DNA of 43,302 nucleotides, from the NCBI GenBank assembly GCA_903899945.1, contig CAIULA010000007.1, positions 1-43,302 of the forward strand, given 5' to 3'. Of the stretch, positions 18,063 through 26,012 are shown one piece after another. The stretch comes from an uncultured Alphaproteobacteria bacterium. GTDB lineage: Bacteria; Pseudomonadota; Alphaproteobacteria; Paracaedibacterales; CAIULA01. Position 1 is the first letter of the stretch. Every line of letters begins with the position of its first letter. The notes beneath the pieces were generated by a model, which made no database searches, was not told where the DNA came from, and saw nothing but the letters and a program-made list of their open reading frames with translations. The position numbers and the translations under genes were made by a program.

Positions 18063-18186
18063 ATACCCCTCGTGTTTCAAATTCCGAGTTCGTTATTTTT
18101 CGGGATCTGCGGTACTCATGTATTTCATATACACTCCGTTCCTTGATCCTCAAACGCCTGCTCGGCTTTTGAAACACCTTGGGTAT
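18063..18186. repeat. 124-bp palindromic intergenic element
   Basis: The outer 26 bases on each side (18063-18088 and 18161-18186) are inverted copies matching at 21 of 26 positions; both ends read ATACCC, then GTGTTTCAAA, then CCGAG inward. Inner parts also mirror each other (GGATC near 18100 against GATCC near 18146; TGTAT against ATACA at the centre). The whole unit could fold into one long hairpin. It resembles a dispersed palindromic repeat or small MITE, but only one copy is seen here. Confidence 0.65.
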
Positions 18187-18204
18187 AGGTGAGAATACCA
18201 TCAA

Positions 18205-18225
18205 AAAGAAGTTGTAATCTTCTTT
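18205..18225 (+). terminator. Weak terminator-like hairpin
   Basis: AAAGAAG and CTTCTTT pair around TTGTAAT, followed by a short pyrimidine-rich tract. It could end transcripts from the GGDEF gene, but the stem is short and AT-rich. Confidence 0.3.
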
Positions 18226-18311
18226 ATCCCTCTTCTTCTCGCACTTTAATTGTTATCCAAATTATGGTATCTAACTCTCAGCGGTATCATTAACAAGAGC
18301 AAAGCGTATTT

Positions 18312-19352
18312 ATGGCGTCTGACAATTTTCCTATTAAATCTGTTCTTATTTACAGTAATGGTGAATTGATTGGAGATGGCATGATGAAAATGCCTTTTAT
18401 TCGTGCATTACCTTTTGCATTTCCAGACGCTCATGTGACTTGGCTTGCGGGACGTCATAAAACCATTTTTAAAACGGCCCTCTATCCCCTTGTTGCGCCT
18501 TGTATCCATAAGATTATTGATCAAACATGTTTTGGTGAGAAATGGTCGCATATATGGCAAAAACCATGGGAACAAACTTTTCCAAATCAAAGTTTTGATA
18601 TCATCATTGATACTGAAAAAAAAATTATTCCTGCGCTCATGTTAAAGCGCATTCCACATAAGCTTTTCGTTTCCTCGGCTTTTAATTGGAGTTTTTCAGA
18701 TAAAAAACCGAACTCTTCTTACAAAAAACCATTGTTATTGGTCGATCGATTACTTGATCTTTTAACGGTTGCAACGGGAAAAAAAGCAGAACCCATCTAC
18801 GATATAGAAATTCCTGAAAAATGGATGACCATTGCAAGCGATCTTGTCAAAGATTTTCTTGGAAAGAAGAGAATTGTCTTATTGGCTCCGGGGGCAGGAG
18901 GAAGATTTAAATGTTGGCCACTTGAAAGATTTATTGGGTTGGCCAAAAAATTAGAGCAAAAAAGCATTCAACCCTTGTTTATTTTAGGGCCGGGTGAACC
19001 TGAATGGAAAAAAGACGTAGAAAAGCTTATGCCTAGCGCTATCTTTCCCTTACAAAACACAACTGAAAATTCAGTTTATTTGACAATTGCACTTGGGGCT
19101 TTAGCCGATGTAAATGTTGTTAATGATGGAGGTGTAGGGCACATTCTTGCATCCTCCAACAAACCAACATTGTCGATGTGGGGACCAACTGACCCCCTAA
19201 AATCAACACCCAACGGCAGAGAAGTTATTGTCATAAAAGCCCAAGACTTTGGTGGCAGTGAAATGAACGGCATTCCTTTAAATGCTATTTATGAACAAAC
19301 CATAGCTATTTTAGAACATCAAAAACCTGCTCAGGTTTCTCAAGTACAGTAA
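18312..19352 (+). CDS. Glycosyltransferase family 9 (heptosyltransferase-like)
   Basis: A 346-residue GT-B protein, the second GT9 enzyme of the window. The N-terminal domain starts VLIYSNGELIGDGMMKMPFI. The donor domain has LLAPGAGGRFKCWPLERFI and VVNDGGVGHILASSNKPTLSMWGPTDP, the usual GT9 acceptor and ADP-sugar regions. A role in LPS core assembly is likely from the family. It is divergent from the minus-strand GT9 gene at 2.0-2.9 kb in both sequence and location. Its last 47 bases overlap the end of the convergent LOG gene. No ribosome site is visible before the ATG. Confidence 0.82.
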   Translation: MASDNFPIKSVLIYSNGELIGDGMMKMPFIRALPFAFPDAHVTWLAGRHKTIFKTALYPLVAPCIHKIIDQTCFGEKWSHIWQKPWEQTFPNQSFDIIIDTEKKIIPALMLKRIPHKLFVSSAFNWSFSDKKPNSSYKKPLLLVDRLLDLLTVATGKKAEPIYDIEIPEKWMTIASDLVKDFLGKKRIVLLAPGAGGRFKCWPLERFIGLAKKLEQKSIQPLFILGPGEPEWKKDVEKLMPSAIFPLQNTTENSVYLTIALGALADVNVVNDGGVGHILASSNKPTLSMWGPTDPLKSTPNGREVIVIKAQDFGGSEMNGIPLNAIYEQTIAILEHQKPAQVSQVQ

Positions 19353-19842
19353 TGTAATCTATATGCTCAGGATGTGCGAAATGCTCTTTAATAATTTGCT
19401 GCATAAGATTAACCAGGGGGCCCCAGTATCCATTAATATTTAAAATAATGATGGGTTTTTTATGAATATTCAGTTGGCGCCAGGTTATAATTTCAAATAA
19501 CTCATCCAAGGTACCGAATCCACCAGGTAAAATAAGAAACGCATCGGCAAGCTCTGACATTTTGAGTTTTCGCGTGTGCATGCTGTCTACAATATGAAGT
19601 TCTGTTAAACCAGGATGCGCCCCTTCTCTCTCGTCAAGAAGCTGTGTTGTGAACCCAATAACTTTTCCTCCATTTTCAAGAACAGAGTTTGCAACAAGCC
19701 CCATCAATCCAAGTCTTCCCCCACCATAAACAAGACCATGTTTATTTTTTCCTATTAAAGTTCCTAAATTAATGGCGGCTTGCCTATAGATATCATCAGA
19801 TTTTTCTGAAGCACCACAATAAACGCATAAATTTTTACCCAT
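19306..19842 (-). CDS. LOG-family nucleoside 5'-monophosphate phosphoribohydrolase
   Basis: A 178-residue Rossmann protein of the TIGR00730/LOG family, which splits nucleoside monophosphates (cytokinin ribotides or AMP-like) into base and ribose 5-phosphate. It shows GGGRLGLMG (about residues 40-48) and the catalytic PGGFGTLDELFEIITWRQL. Bacterial members are common; the natural substrate is often unclear. Its C-terminal codons overlap the plus-strand GT9 gene by 47 bases, so the two genes share sequence on opposite strands. Confidence 0.88.
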   Translation of the reverse strand: MGKNLCVYCGASEKSDDIYRQAAINLGTLIGKNKHGLVYGGGRLGLMGLVANSVLENGGKVIGFTTQLLDEREGAHPGLTELHIVDSMHTRKLKMSELADAFLILPGGFGTLDELFEIITWRQLNIHKKPIIILNINGYWGPLVNLMQQIIKEHFAHPEHIDYITVLEKPEQVFDVLK

Positions 19843-19966
19843 AACACTGTTCCTTATATCTATTTTTTACACTCTTATATTAATTGTGTCAGAAAAAATT
19901 ATTATCTTCAATCAATAACAAATTTTATCTTTTCACTCGACAACTCACCATCATCATCGCAAAATA

Positions 19967-22333
19967 ATGTTAATTTTTTGGAAATATTTAAGAAAAAATA
20001 TAATTGTGGAAACAGTTCTTGAACAATCAGAGCTCAGTTTAAAAATAAATACCCCTTTAGATGTTAATACAGTTATTTTAGATCGTTTAGAAGGGTTTGA
20101 AGGGCTTTCAATGCCTTTTGAATTTGCTTTGCAGCTTCATTCTAGTAAAAAAGACATCGATTTTGAAAGCCTCCTAGGTAAGGAGATTATTGCAAGTTTA
20201 GACACACACGAAAACACAAGATATTTTTCCGGAGTTGCAGGAAAAGTTGAACAGCTTCAGACTATTGGCGATAAAAATAGGGATTTTAGGGCCTATTATC
20301 AAATCACAATTTATCCTAAATTTTGGCTTGCTAAATTCACCTGCGATCACAGAATCTTTCAAAACATGTCAGCTATTAACATCATAAAAAGTGTTCTTAA
20401 GGAAAATGGTGTGATTGAAATTAACAATCAGGTTTCAAGATGCGGCCAGAGTGTCAGAGAATTTTGTGTCCAATATGGAGAAAGTGCTTTTGATTTCGTC
20501 TGTAGGCTGATGGAAGAGGAAGGTATTTTTTATTTCTTCACTCACTCAAAACATGGCCATCAGATGGTTTTGGCTGACGGTAATCAGTCAGCCAAGCCAC
20601 TTAAACATAGTATCGACTTATCTTTAAGCCAAATCAATCAGCATTATCTCAATAAAATCTTTCAATTTAATTATCAAAAACAAATTGTCACCAAAAGATT
20701 TAAAACCGGAGATTTTAATTATTTGACGCCTGGAACAAAGCTTCTTCCCCAAGCGCCAGGTGATGGTTTAGGGGGAACAGTATACGAATTTCCAGGACAA
20801 TTTGACGATATGGGTAGAGGCGAGAGTTTAGCAAATCACCGCATCCAAGAGCAAGAATGGGAGAAAACCTTAGCAAACGGTAAAAGTACAGTTGTGGATT
20901 TTGCTGCTGGTAAAACTTTTACGCTCAGACACCATCCGAGGGGTGATTTTAATCAGGGATATATGCTTTATCAAATCAAACATTCTATTTATCAAAAAAC
21001 ATTGCCCGAGAATCTTTCAGATCAAGAACATAATGCTAAAGACACCCCATCATTGGCTAGGATATACGAAAATGAGTTTTTAGCATTTCCAGTAACGACA
21101 CCTTTCAGAGCGCCCCGTATTACAAAGAAAAGAAGAATTTATAGTAATCAAACAGCAATTGTTACCGGACCCAGCGGAGAAGAAGTTTTTTGTGATAAAT
21201 ACGGACGTATCAAAATCCATTTTCATTGGGATATTAGAAATGGACTCAATGAAAATAGTTCTTGCTGGGTAAGGGTCGCCCAAAATTGGGCAGGAGGCGG
21301 ATGGGGCGGACTTGTAACGCCACGTATCGGCATGGAGGTGGTTGTAACTTTTATTGAAGGAGACCCTGACAGACCACTTGTGATTGGTTGCGTCTATAAT
21401 GGAAAAAACACTCCTCCAGAATATACAACTTCTAGCCCCACAAAAAGCACATTCAAAACAAACTCTTCAAAGCATGCATCTGGTTTTAATGAACTCAGGT
21501 TTGAAGACAAAGCCGGAGCAGAAGAAATTTATACGCATGCACAAAAAGATGTGGTCACCGTCATTGAAAACTCAAGAGATGAGAAAATTAACAAATCCAA
21601 TGACACGCTGCTTATTAAAAAAGGTAGTAAGTTTGTAACACTTTCGGGAAGCGGTACAACCCATTCTTTGCATATCGATAATGGCAATAAAAAAATAAAG
21701 ATAGTAAAAGGAAATTATTCCGTAGAAATTACTTCGGGAAATTACACCATTACCCTGGATAAGGGTGACATGAAAATCAAAATTAACGGCAATATCAAAG
21801 TAGAAAGTACCAAAAACATTACTTTTTCAGCCCTTAAAAACATAGAACTTAAAGCCGGTGATAATATAAAAGTAACCGCAGGAAAAATGATCCAAAGCAA
21901 AGCTGGGGCAGATATTCAAAACAAAGCCGGACTAATGATCCAGAATAAAGCTGGAACAGATATTCAAAGCAAAGCCGGCGCGATGATTCAAAATAAAGCT
22001 GGGGCAGATATTCAAAACAAAGCCGGACTAATGATCCAAAACAAGGCAGGGGTCGATATCCAAAGTAAAGCCGGCATGATTATCCAAAACAAGGCTGGCA
22101 TGATGATGAAAAATGAAGCAGGAATGGAAATGCAAAACAAAGCCGGCATGATGATGCAAAACAAAGCCGGCATGATGATGCAAATTGAAGGTGGGATGAT
22201 GCTTCAATCCAAAGGCGGATTAACAACTGAACTTAAAGGGGGCGTAATGGCACAAGTAAAAGGGGGTGTTATGGGCCAATATCAAGCAGGCGTGATGTGC
22301 ATGGTTAAAGGCGTCCTTACTAAAATTAACTAA
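19967..22333 (+). CDS. vgrG: VgrG-type spike protein with octapeptide-repeat tail
   Basis: A 788-residue protein of the VgrG/gp27-gp5 type, the trimeric tip of a contractile injection machine. Residues 20-370 are the gp27-like base (LKINTPLDVNTVILDRLEGFEG near the start). Residues 395-480 are the gp5 OB-fold (CDKYGRIKIHFHW, WAGGGWGGLVTPRIGMEVVV, EGDPDRPLVIGCVYN). From residue 641, 18 octapeptide units of the pattern IQNKAGxx extend the spike. No enzymatic domain follows, so effector function is not evident. No ribosome site precedes the ATG; GTG at 20006 is an alternative start. It is followed 17 bases later by the MORN-like gene. No tube, sheath, baseplate or ClpV gene is in view. Confidence 0.92.
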   Translation: MLIFWKYLRKNIIVETVLEQSELSLKINTPLDVNTVILDRLEGFEGLSMPFEFALQLHSSKKDIDFESLLGKEIIASLDTHENTRYFSGVAGKVEQLQTIGDKNRDFRAYYQITIYPKFWLAKFTCDHRIFQNMSAINIIKSVLKENGVIEINNQVSRCGQSVREFCVQYGESAFDFVCRLMEEEGIFYFFTHSKHGHQMVLADGNQSAKPLKHSIDLSLSQINQHYLNKIFQFNYQKQIVTKRFKTGDFNYLTPGTKLLPQAPGDGLGGTVYEFPGQFDDMGRGESLANHRIQEQEWEKTLANGKSTVVDFAAGKTFTLRHHPRGDFNQGYMLYQIKHSIYQKTLPENLSDQEHNAKDTPSLARIYENEFLAFPVTTPFRAPRITKKRRIYSNQTAIVTGPSGEEVFCDKYGRIKIHFHWDIRNGLNENSSCWVRVAQNWAGGGWGGLVTPRIGMEVVVTFIEGDPDRPLVIGCVYNGKNTPPEYTTSSPTKSTFKTNSSKHASGFNELRFEDKAGAEEIYTHAQKDVVTVIENSRDEKINKSNDTLLIKKGSKFVTLSGSGTTHSLHIDNGNKKIKIVKGNYSVEITSGNYTITLDKGDMKIKINGNIKVESTKNITFSALKNIELKAGDNIKVTAGKMIQSKAGADIQNKAGLMIQNKAGTDIQSKAGAMIQNKAGADIQNKAGLMIQNKAGVDIQSKAGMIIQNKAGMMMKNEAGMEMQNKAGMMMQNKAGMMMQIEGGMMLQSKGGLTTELKGGVMAQVKGGVMGQYQAGVMCMVKGVLTKIN
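21887..22318 (+). repeat. Tandem 24-bp repeats coding the VgrG octapeptide array
   Basis: Eighteen consecutive 24-bp units fill this interval exactly, encoding residues 641-784, with consensus (M/D)IQNKAG plus one variable residue. Units 1-4 and 5-8 are near copies, giving a 96-bp higher-order period. The last five units drift towards GGV-rich sequence. The A-G spacing of eight residues matches the octapeptide rule of phage T4 gp5, whose repeats build a three-stranded beta-helix. Confidence 0.9.
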
Positions 22334-22350
22334 GAAGCACGAGAAAACCG

Positions 22351-23160
22351 ATGAACGATTCGCTACATAACGACTCTACGTTAACAAATGATCGAGTATC
22401 AGATCATGAAGACTCTATATCACAACACACAGAAGATGATGACGAGGAAGAAGATAGAAAAGACAGAGAAGAAGATGAAAGAGAGCGCTTGGCTGATGCC
22501 GCAGAAGATAGAAAAGACAGAGAAGAGGATGAAAGAGAAAGATTAGAAGACGAAGAAGAATTTTTTATAACAAAAAATGGCAAAAAAATTAGAGAAATTC
22601 CGGACAACGGCCTTTATGAGTTTCATTATGAAAGCGGTAAAATGGTTATCCATTACAAAAATGGCAAAAAAAACGGAGAAGCTTTAACTCATGACGCTAA
22701 TGGTAATCTTGTTATGCGTGTTAATTTCATAGACGATAAACTAGAAGGCCTTGCCACTCAGTACTATTACGATGGAAACATAGAAACCACTTTTCATTAT
22801 AAAACTAATAAAAAAACAGGTCCTATGACCAGTTATTATCAAAACAATGTCAAAAGATTTGATGCTAATCTTCTTGATGATGAACTTGAGGGGATGTTTA
22901 TATTTTATGATCAATATGGAGACAAGAGCCAAGTATCATATTATAAAAAAGGATATCTAGACGGCCCTTCAACCACTTTTTTCCCAAAAAGCCAAGGTGG
23001 CGGGGTTTGCCGAGTTTGCCATTACGAAAAAGGTCAACTGGTCAAAGAAGATCAGTTTTTTTATCCTGATGGAAAGCCTCTTCAAACAACAACCTATGAT
23101 CACAAAGGAAGGGCATTGGTTTATCCAACGAATTTTAAACCATCAGGCGAAATTGTATAA
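22351..23160 (+). CDS. Acidic MORN/YwqK-like repeat protein in VgrG cassette
   Basis: A 269-residue protein. Residues 1-70 are extremely charged and contain an 18-residue tandem duplication (DRKDREEDERERL). Residues 70-260 are about seven MORN-like repeats of the COG2849 (YwqK antitoxin-like) style, such as IHYKNGKKNGEALTHDANGN, TTFHYKTNKKTGPMTSYYQ and QVSYYKKGYLDGPSTTFF. No signal peptide or enzyme motif is seen. It lies between vgrG (17 bases) and a PAAR-like gene (40 bases). It might be a cargo, an adaptor or an immunity-like protein; the name antitoxin in related entries is not proof of function. Confidence 0.8.
   Translation: MNDSLHNDSTLTNDRVSDHEDSISQHTEDDDEEEDRKDREEDERERLADAAEDRKDREEDERERLEDEEEFFITKNGKKIREIPDNGLYEFHYESGKMVIHYKNGKKNGEALTHDANGNLVMRVNFIDDKLEGLATQYYYDGNIETTFHYKTNKKTGPMTSYYQNNVKRFDANLLDDELEGMFIFYDQYGDKSQVSYYKKGYLDGPSTTFFPKSQGGGVCRVCHYEKGQLVKEDQFFYPDGKPLQTTTYDHKGRALVYPTNFKPSGEIV
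22450..22557 (+). repeat. Two-copy 54-bp in-frame tandem repeat
   Basis: Two adjacent 54-bp copies (22450-22503 and 22504-22557) each encode EDRKDREEDERERL plus four further residues. The first 14 codons are the same at the protein level and differ only at a few bases, so the duplication is fairly recent. Confidence 0.85.
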
Positions 23161-23200
23161 CTGTTTATAACCTATAAATAGTATATTAAGGAGATAAATT

Positions 23201-23590
23201 ATGGGAATGCAAGCAACTGGGTTGGCCTTAACGAGGTGCTCTTTTGGTATGGCGCCAATGCCCTTTATCACAATTCCAATGCATAGGGATATAACCTTTA
23301 TTATGCCTGCAGCAACCATAATGGATCATATGCCGTTTTTGAACATTCTTCCTTTTATCATGTGTCAAAGCAAAATGAACCCTATGGTTCTTGCCATCAT
23401 GGCAGCTACATTAGGAGCTGTACAGGTGGCGCCTTGCATTCCACTAACTTTCGCCCCTTGGGTGCCACCGTGTCCTACGGTTACCATCGATGGAATGCCG
23501 GCTGCAAACAACAGTGCAAAAACTTTTTGCCTTTGGGGCGGATGTATTAGTTTTCTTTTTCCAGGTCAGGTTACTACTTTAATCCCCTGA
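23201..23590 (+). CDS. PAAR-like tip protein (DUF4280/DUF4150-type)
   Basis: A 129-residue protein with the spaced signature of PAAR-like tip proteins: LTRCSFGMAPMPF near the start, IMDHMPFLNILPF, CQSKMNPMV, APWVPPCPTVTIDGMPAANN and CLWGGCISFLFPGQ. Such proteins cap the VgrG spike and sharpen it. Five or more Cys and repeated Met/Pro fit a small metal-stabilised cone. The ATG has AAGGAG with 7-base spacing, the best ribosome site of the cassette. It has no C-terminal toxin extension. Which DUF it belongs to is from memory. Confidence 0.8.
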   Translation: MGMQATGLALTRCSFGMAPMPFITIPMHRDITFIMPAATIMDHMPFLNILPFIMCQSKMNPMVLAIMAATLGAVQVAPCIPLTFAPWVPPCPTVTIDGMPAANNSAKTFCLWGGCISFLFPGQVTTLIP

Positions 23591-23614
23591 GGAATAAGAT
23601 ATTTTTAATTATCA

Positions 23615-24688
23615 TCAGTCTGACTTTATAAGTGGGGCTTTTCGCATGGATTTTTCTAGTCCATCATAGATACTCTTAGCAATTTGCCTGTATTGCTTAC
23701 TAGCAGAAGAGTCTGCAGATCTTGCAGCGATTGGCACCCCCTCATCTCCTCCGAGCCTTATCAAAAGCTCAATTGGAATTTCACCTAAAAAGGGAACGTT
23801 TAATTTCTCAGCTTCAAAGCGGGCGCCTCCATGGCCAAAAATTTCACTAATTTCACCACATTTTGGGCAGCAAAACTGGCTCATATTCTCAATGATTCCT
23901 AAAACAGGGACGGCGACTTTTTCAAACATATGAAGGCCTTTTCGGGCATCAATTAATGCAATATCTTGAGGCGTTGAGACAATTACAGCGCCATTTAATT
24001 CGGCCCTTTGGGCAATTGTTAAATGGGCATCTCCAGTTCCAGGCGGCATATCAATTAAAAGAATATCCAATAATCCTTCGTGATAGGTCCACGCCACATC
24101 ATATAGCATTTGCTGCAAGGCGCCCTGAACCATTGGTCCTCTCCAAATCAAAGGAGATTCTTCCGGAACCATAAGACCAAGGGACATACAGCTAATCCCA
24201 TAGGCTCTTAAAGGAATTAGCTTTTTATCTGTCGTTACACCGGGTTTTTCCTTTAAATGTAACATTTTAGGTATCGAAGGCCCATAAACATCAGCATCCA
24301 ACAAGCCAACCTTGTATCCCAATTGATTCAAAGCGATTGCAAGATTGACTGCTGTTGTTGATTTACCAACACCGCCTTTGCCAGACGCAATGGCAACAAT
24401 ATAAGAAACGCCCGGTATACGAGAAGAAGCTTTAACTTCTTTCGTTTTGAGGTGCTGCGTTACAGAAATATGAACAGATGTAACCTCTTCTGAAAAAAGG
24501 AGGGTCTTTTCAATTTCTTTCTTAAGATCAATCAATTGATCCGCGCTTAAATCAGAAGGCTCAATAGAGATATAAACCTCTGAATCCTTAATCGCCAAAC
24601 CAGAAATCAGTCCTTTATCCACGATATTTCCCTCTTGACCCGGGTAAAATACGCTTTTTAGGAGAATTTTAATTTTTTCTTCTTTCAA
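23615..24688 (-). CDS. mrp: Mrp/ApbC/NBP35-family Fe-S cluster carrier ATPase
   Basis: A 357-residue cytoplasmic P-loop ATPase that carries and delivers Fe-S clusters. Residues 1-85 are a MIP18-like domain. The deviant Walker A is SGKGGVGKSTTAVNLA, followed by DADVYGPSIP and DMPPGTGDAHLTIAQ. The cluster-binding CxxC is in FCCPKCG near residue 275. The start codon is TTG, supported by AGGAG six bases upstream on the minus strand. It is divergent from hflK and convergent with the PAAR-like gene. Confidence 0.93.
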   Translation of the reverse strand: MKEEKIKILLKSVFYPGQEGNIVDKGLISGLAIKDSEVYISIEPSDLSADQLIDLKKEIEKTLLFSEEVTSVHISVTQHLKTKEVKASSRIPGVSYIVAIASGKGGVGKSTTAVNLAIALNQLGYKVGLLDADVYGPSIPKMLHLKEKPGVTTDKKLIPLRAYGISCMSLGLMVPEESPLIWRGPMVQGALQQMLYDVAWTYHEGLLDILLIDMPPGTGDAHLTIAQRAELNGAVIVSTPQDIALIDARKGLHMFEKVAVPVLGIIENMSQFCCPKCGEISEIFGHGGARFEAEKLNVPFLGEIPIELLIRLGGDEGVPIAARSADSSASKQYRQIAKSIYDGLEKSMRKAPLIKSD

Positions 24689-24713
24689 ACAAGGCTCCTT
24701 TGCCCCATTGCTA

Positions 24714-24742
24714 TTGAGGTCTTCTATGCCATAAGCTATAGT
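24714..24742 (+). promoter_or_regulatory. Candidate promoter of hflK-hflC-degP
   Basis: TTGAGG (24714-24719) and TATAGT (24737-24742) are 17 bases apart, each close to the sigma70 consensus, and the -10 ends 49 bases before the hflK ATG. It lies in the divergent mrp/hflK spacer. Confidence 0.5.
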
Positions 24743-24791
24743 TATTAGGATTACAGTTAAAAATACAATTACTCAAGGTTTTCGAATTTCT

Positions 24792-26012
24792 ATGTCTTTG
24801 AATAATGATGATACTCCCGAAGATCCCTGGTCAGATAATACACCTTCAAAACCAGCAAAGCCTTCAGGTCCCAAGGAACCTTTTCAACTTCATAAGGGGA
24901 AAAGTTCATTTGGAAAAGAAAAAAATACGTACCAAGATCGTCACTCAAATCGGGGCAATCCGATTGATGACCTTATTGAAAAATTCCAAGATTCTTTAAA
25001 ACGTAAAAAATTTGGAAATAGCGGCGGCGGCAACAAAGCCGGCCCTTCTTTTCCCTCCTTTTCTCCAAAATTTGGCATTATGAGCTTTGTTTTAATTGGA
25101 GTTTTACTCTGGTTAAGCACAGGCATTTATAAAGTTCAAGATGGTGGAGGAGAAGTCGCTGTTATTCTACGTTTTGGTGAAATGGTGCGTATTGCGCAAC
25201 CCGGTCTCCATTACCGCTTACCAAATCCAATTGAGAGCGAAATTAGAGTTAAGATGGCAGTCCTCAATAAAATTGACGGAGGACTGAGAGAAGATGCTAG
25301 CAAATCCTCTCAAGAGGCGTTAGAGCAAACTCTAATCCTTACCGGCGACGAAAACATGATTCACACAAACTATACTGTTTTGTGGAAAATAAAAGATGTT
25401 GCAGATTTCATATTTACTGTACGTGATCCAGAAGGAACGATTAAAGTTGCAGCTGAAAGCGCAATTCGAGAAATCTTAGGTCAAACCCCTGCTCGTCAAG
25501 CATTAACTGCCGGACGCGAAAATATTGGGATGCAGGCTCAAGAATTACTTCAAAAGATTCTAGATATGTACAAGATGGGTGTGCAAATCGTCAGCATACA
25601 ACTTCAACGCGTGGAGCCACCCGTTCAAGTTATTCAGGCCTTTAACGATATGCAGGCTTCTCTGGTGGATGCAGACCGTTTAAGAAACGAAGCTGAAGCC
25701 TATCGCAATGATATTCTACCAAGAGCACGAGGCGAGGCTGAAAAAATTCTGCAAGACGCAGAAGCTTATCAACAGCAAGTTGTTGCTATTGCCGAGGGTG
25801 AAGCCGCTAGATTTAGCGTTGCATTGGCCGCTTATAATCTGCACCCAGAAGTTGCGCAGAAACGACTCTATTTAGATACAATGCAGCAAGTTCTAAAAAA
25901 TGCTCAAAAAACAATTGTGGATGGAAAAACAGGTCATGGCATTGTCCCTTATCTTAATCTTCAACGTGAGGATAAAAACAACCCTCAAGCTAAAGGGGAG
26001 TCGCAACCATGA
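24792..26012 (+). CDS. hflK: HflK subunit of the HflKC membrane complex
   Basis: A 406-residue SPFH-family protein. A Gly/Ser/Lys-rich cytoplasmic N-terminus (residues 1-95) leads to one membrane segment (FGIMSFVLIGVLLWLS), then the SPFH domain (VAVILRFGEMVRIAQPGLHYRLPNPI) and a coiled-coil region rich in Ala, Glu and Arg around ARGEAEKILQDAEAYQQQ. HflK and HflC form a cage that surrounds and regulates the FtsH protease at the inner membrane. Its stop overlaps the hflC start in ATGA. degP follows, so membrane and periplasmic protein quality control are grouped. Confidence 0.93.
   Translation: MSLNNDDTPEDPWSDNTPSKPAKPSGPKEPFQLHKGKSSFGKEKNTYQDRHSNRGNPIDDLIEKFQDSLKRKKFGNSGGGNKAGPSFPSFSPKFGIMSFVLIGVLLWLSTGIYKVQDGGGEVAVILRFGEMVRIAQPGLHYRLPNPIESEIRVKMAVLNKIDGGLREDASKSSQEALEQTLILTGDENMIHTNYTVLWKIKDVADFIFTVRDPEGTIKVAAESAIREILGQTPARQALTAGRENIGMQAQELLQKILDMYKMGVQIVSIQLQRVEPPVQVIQAFNDMQASLVDADRLRNEAEAYRNDILPRARGEAEKILQDAEAYQQQVVAIAEGEAARFSVALAAYNLHPEVAQKRLYLDTMQQVLKNAQKTIVDGKTGHGIVPYLNLQREDKNNPQAKGESQP

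Noticed and set aside
17809-18204. 131-codon minus-strand frame across the GGDEF end and palindromic element
   Set aside because: It is antisense to a clear gene and to a palindrome, and it has no recognisable protein features.
18312-19352. The two GT9 genes as a recent duplication
   Set aside because: The proteins share only family motifs and differ in length and sequence, so they are old paralogues at best.
21887-22318. CRISPR-like array
   Set aside because: The 24-bp units are contiguous with no spacers and are in frame with VgrG.
22404-22607. Serine-rich open frame on the minus strand
   Set aside because: It is the complement of the Glu/Asp/Arg-rich repeat codons of the MORN-like gene, with no ribosome site.
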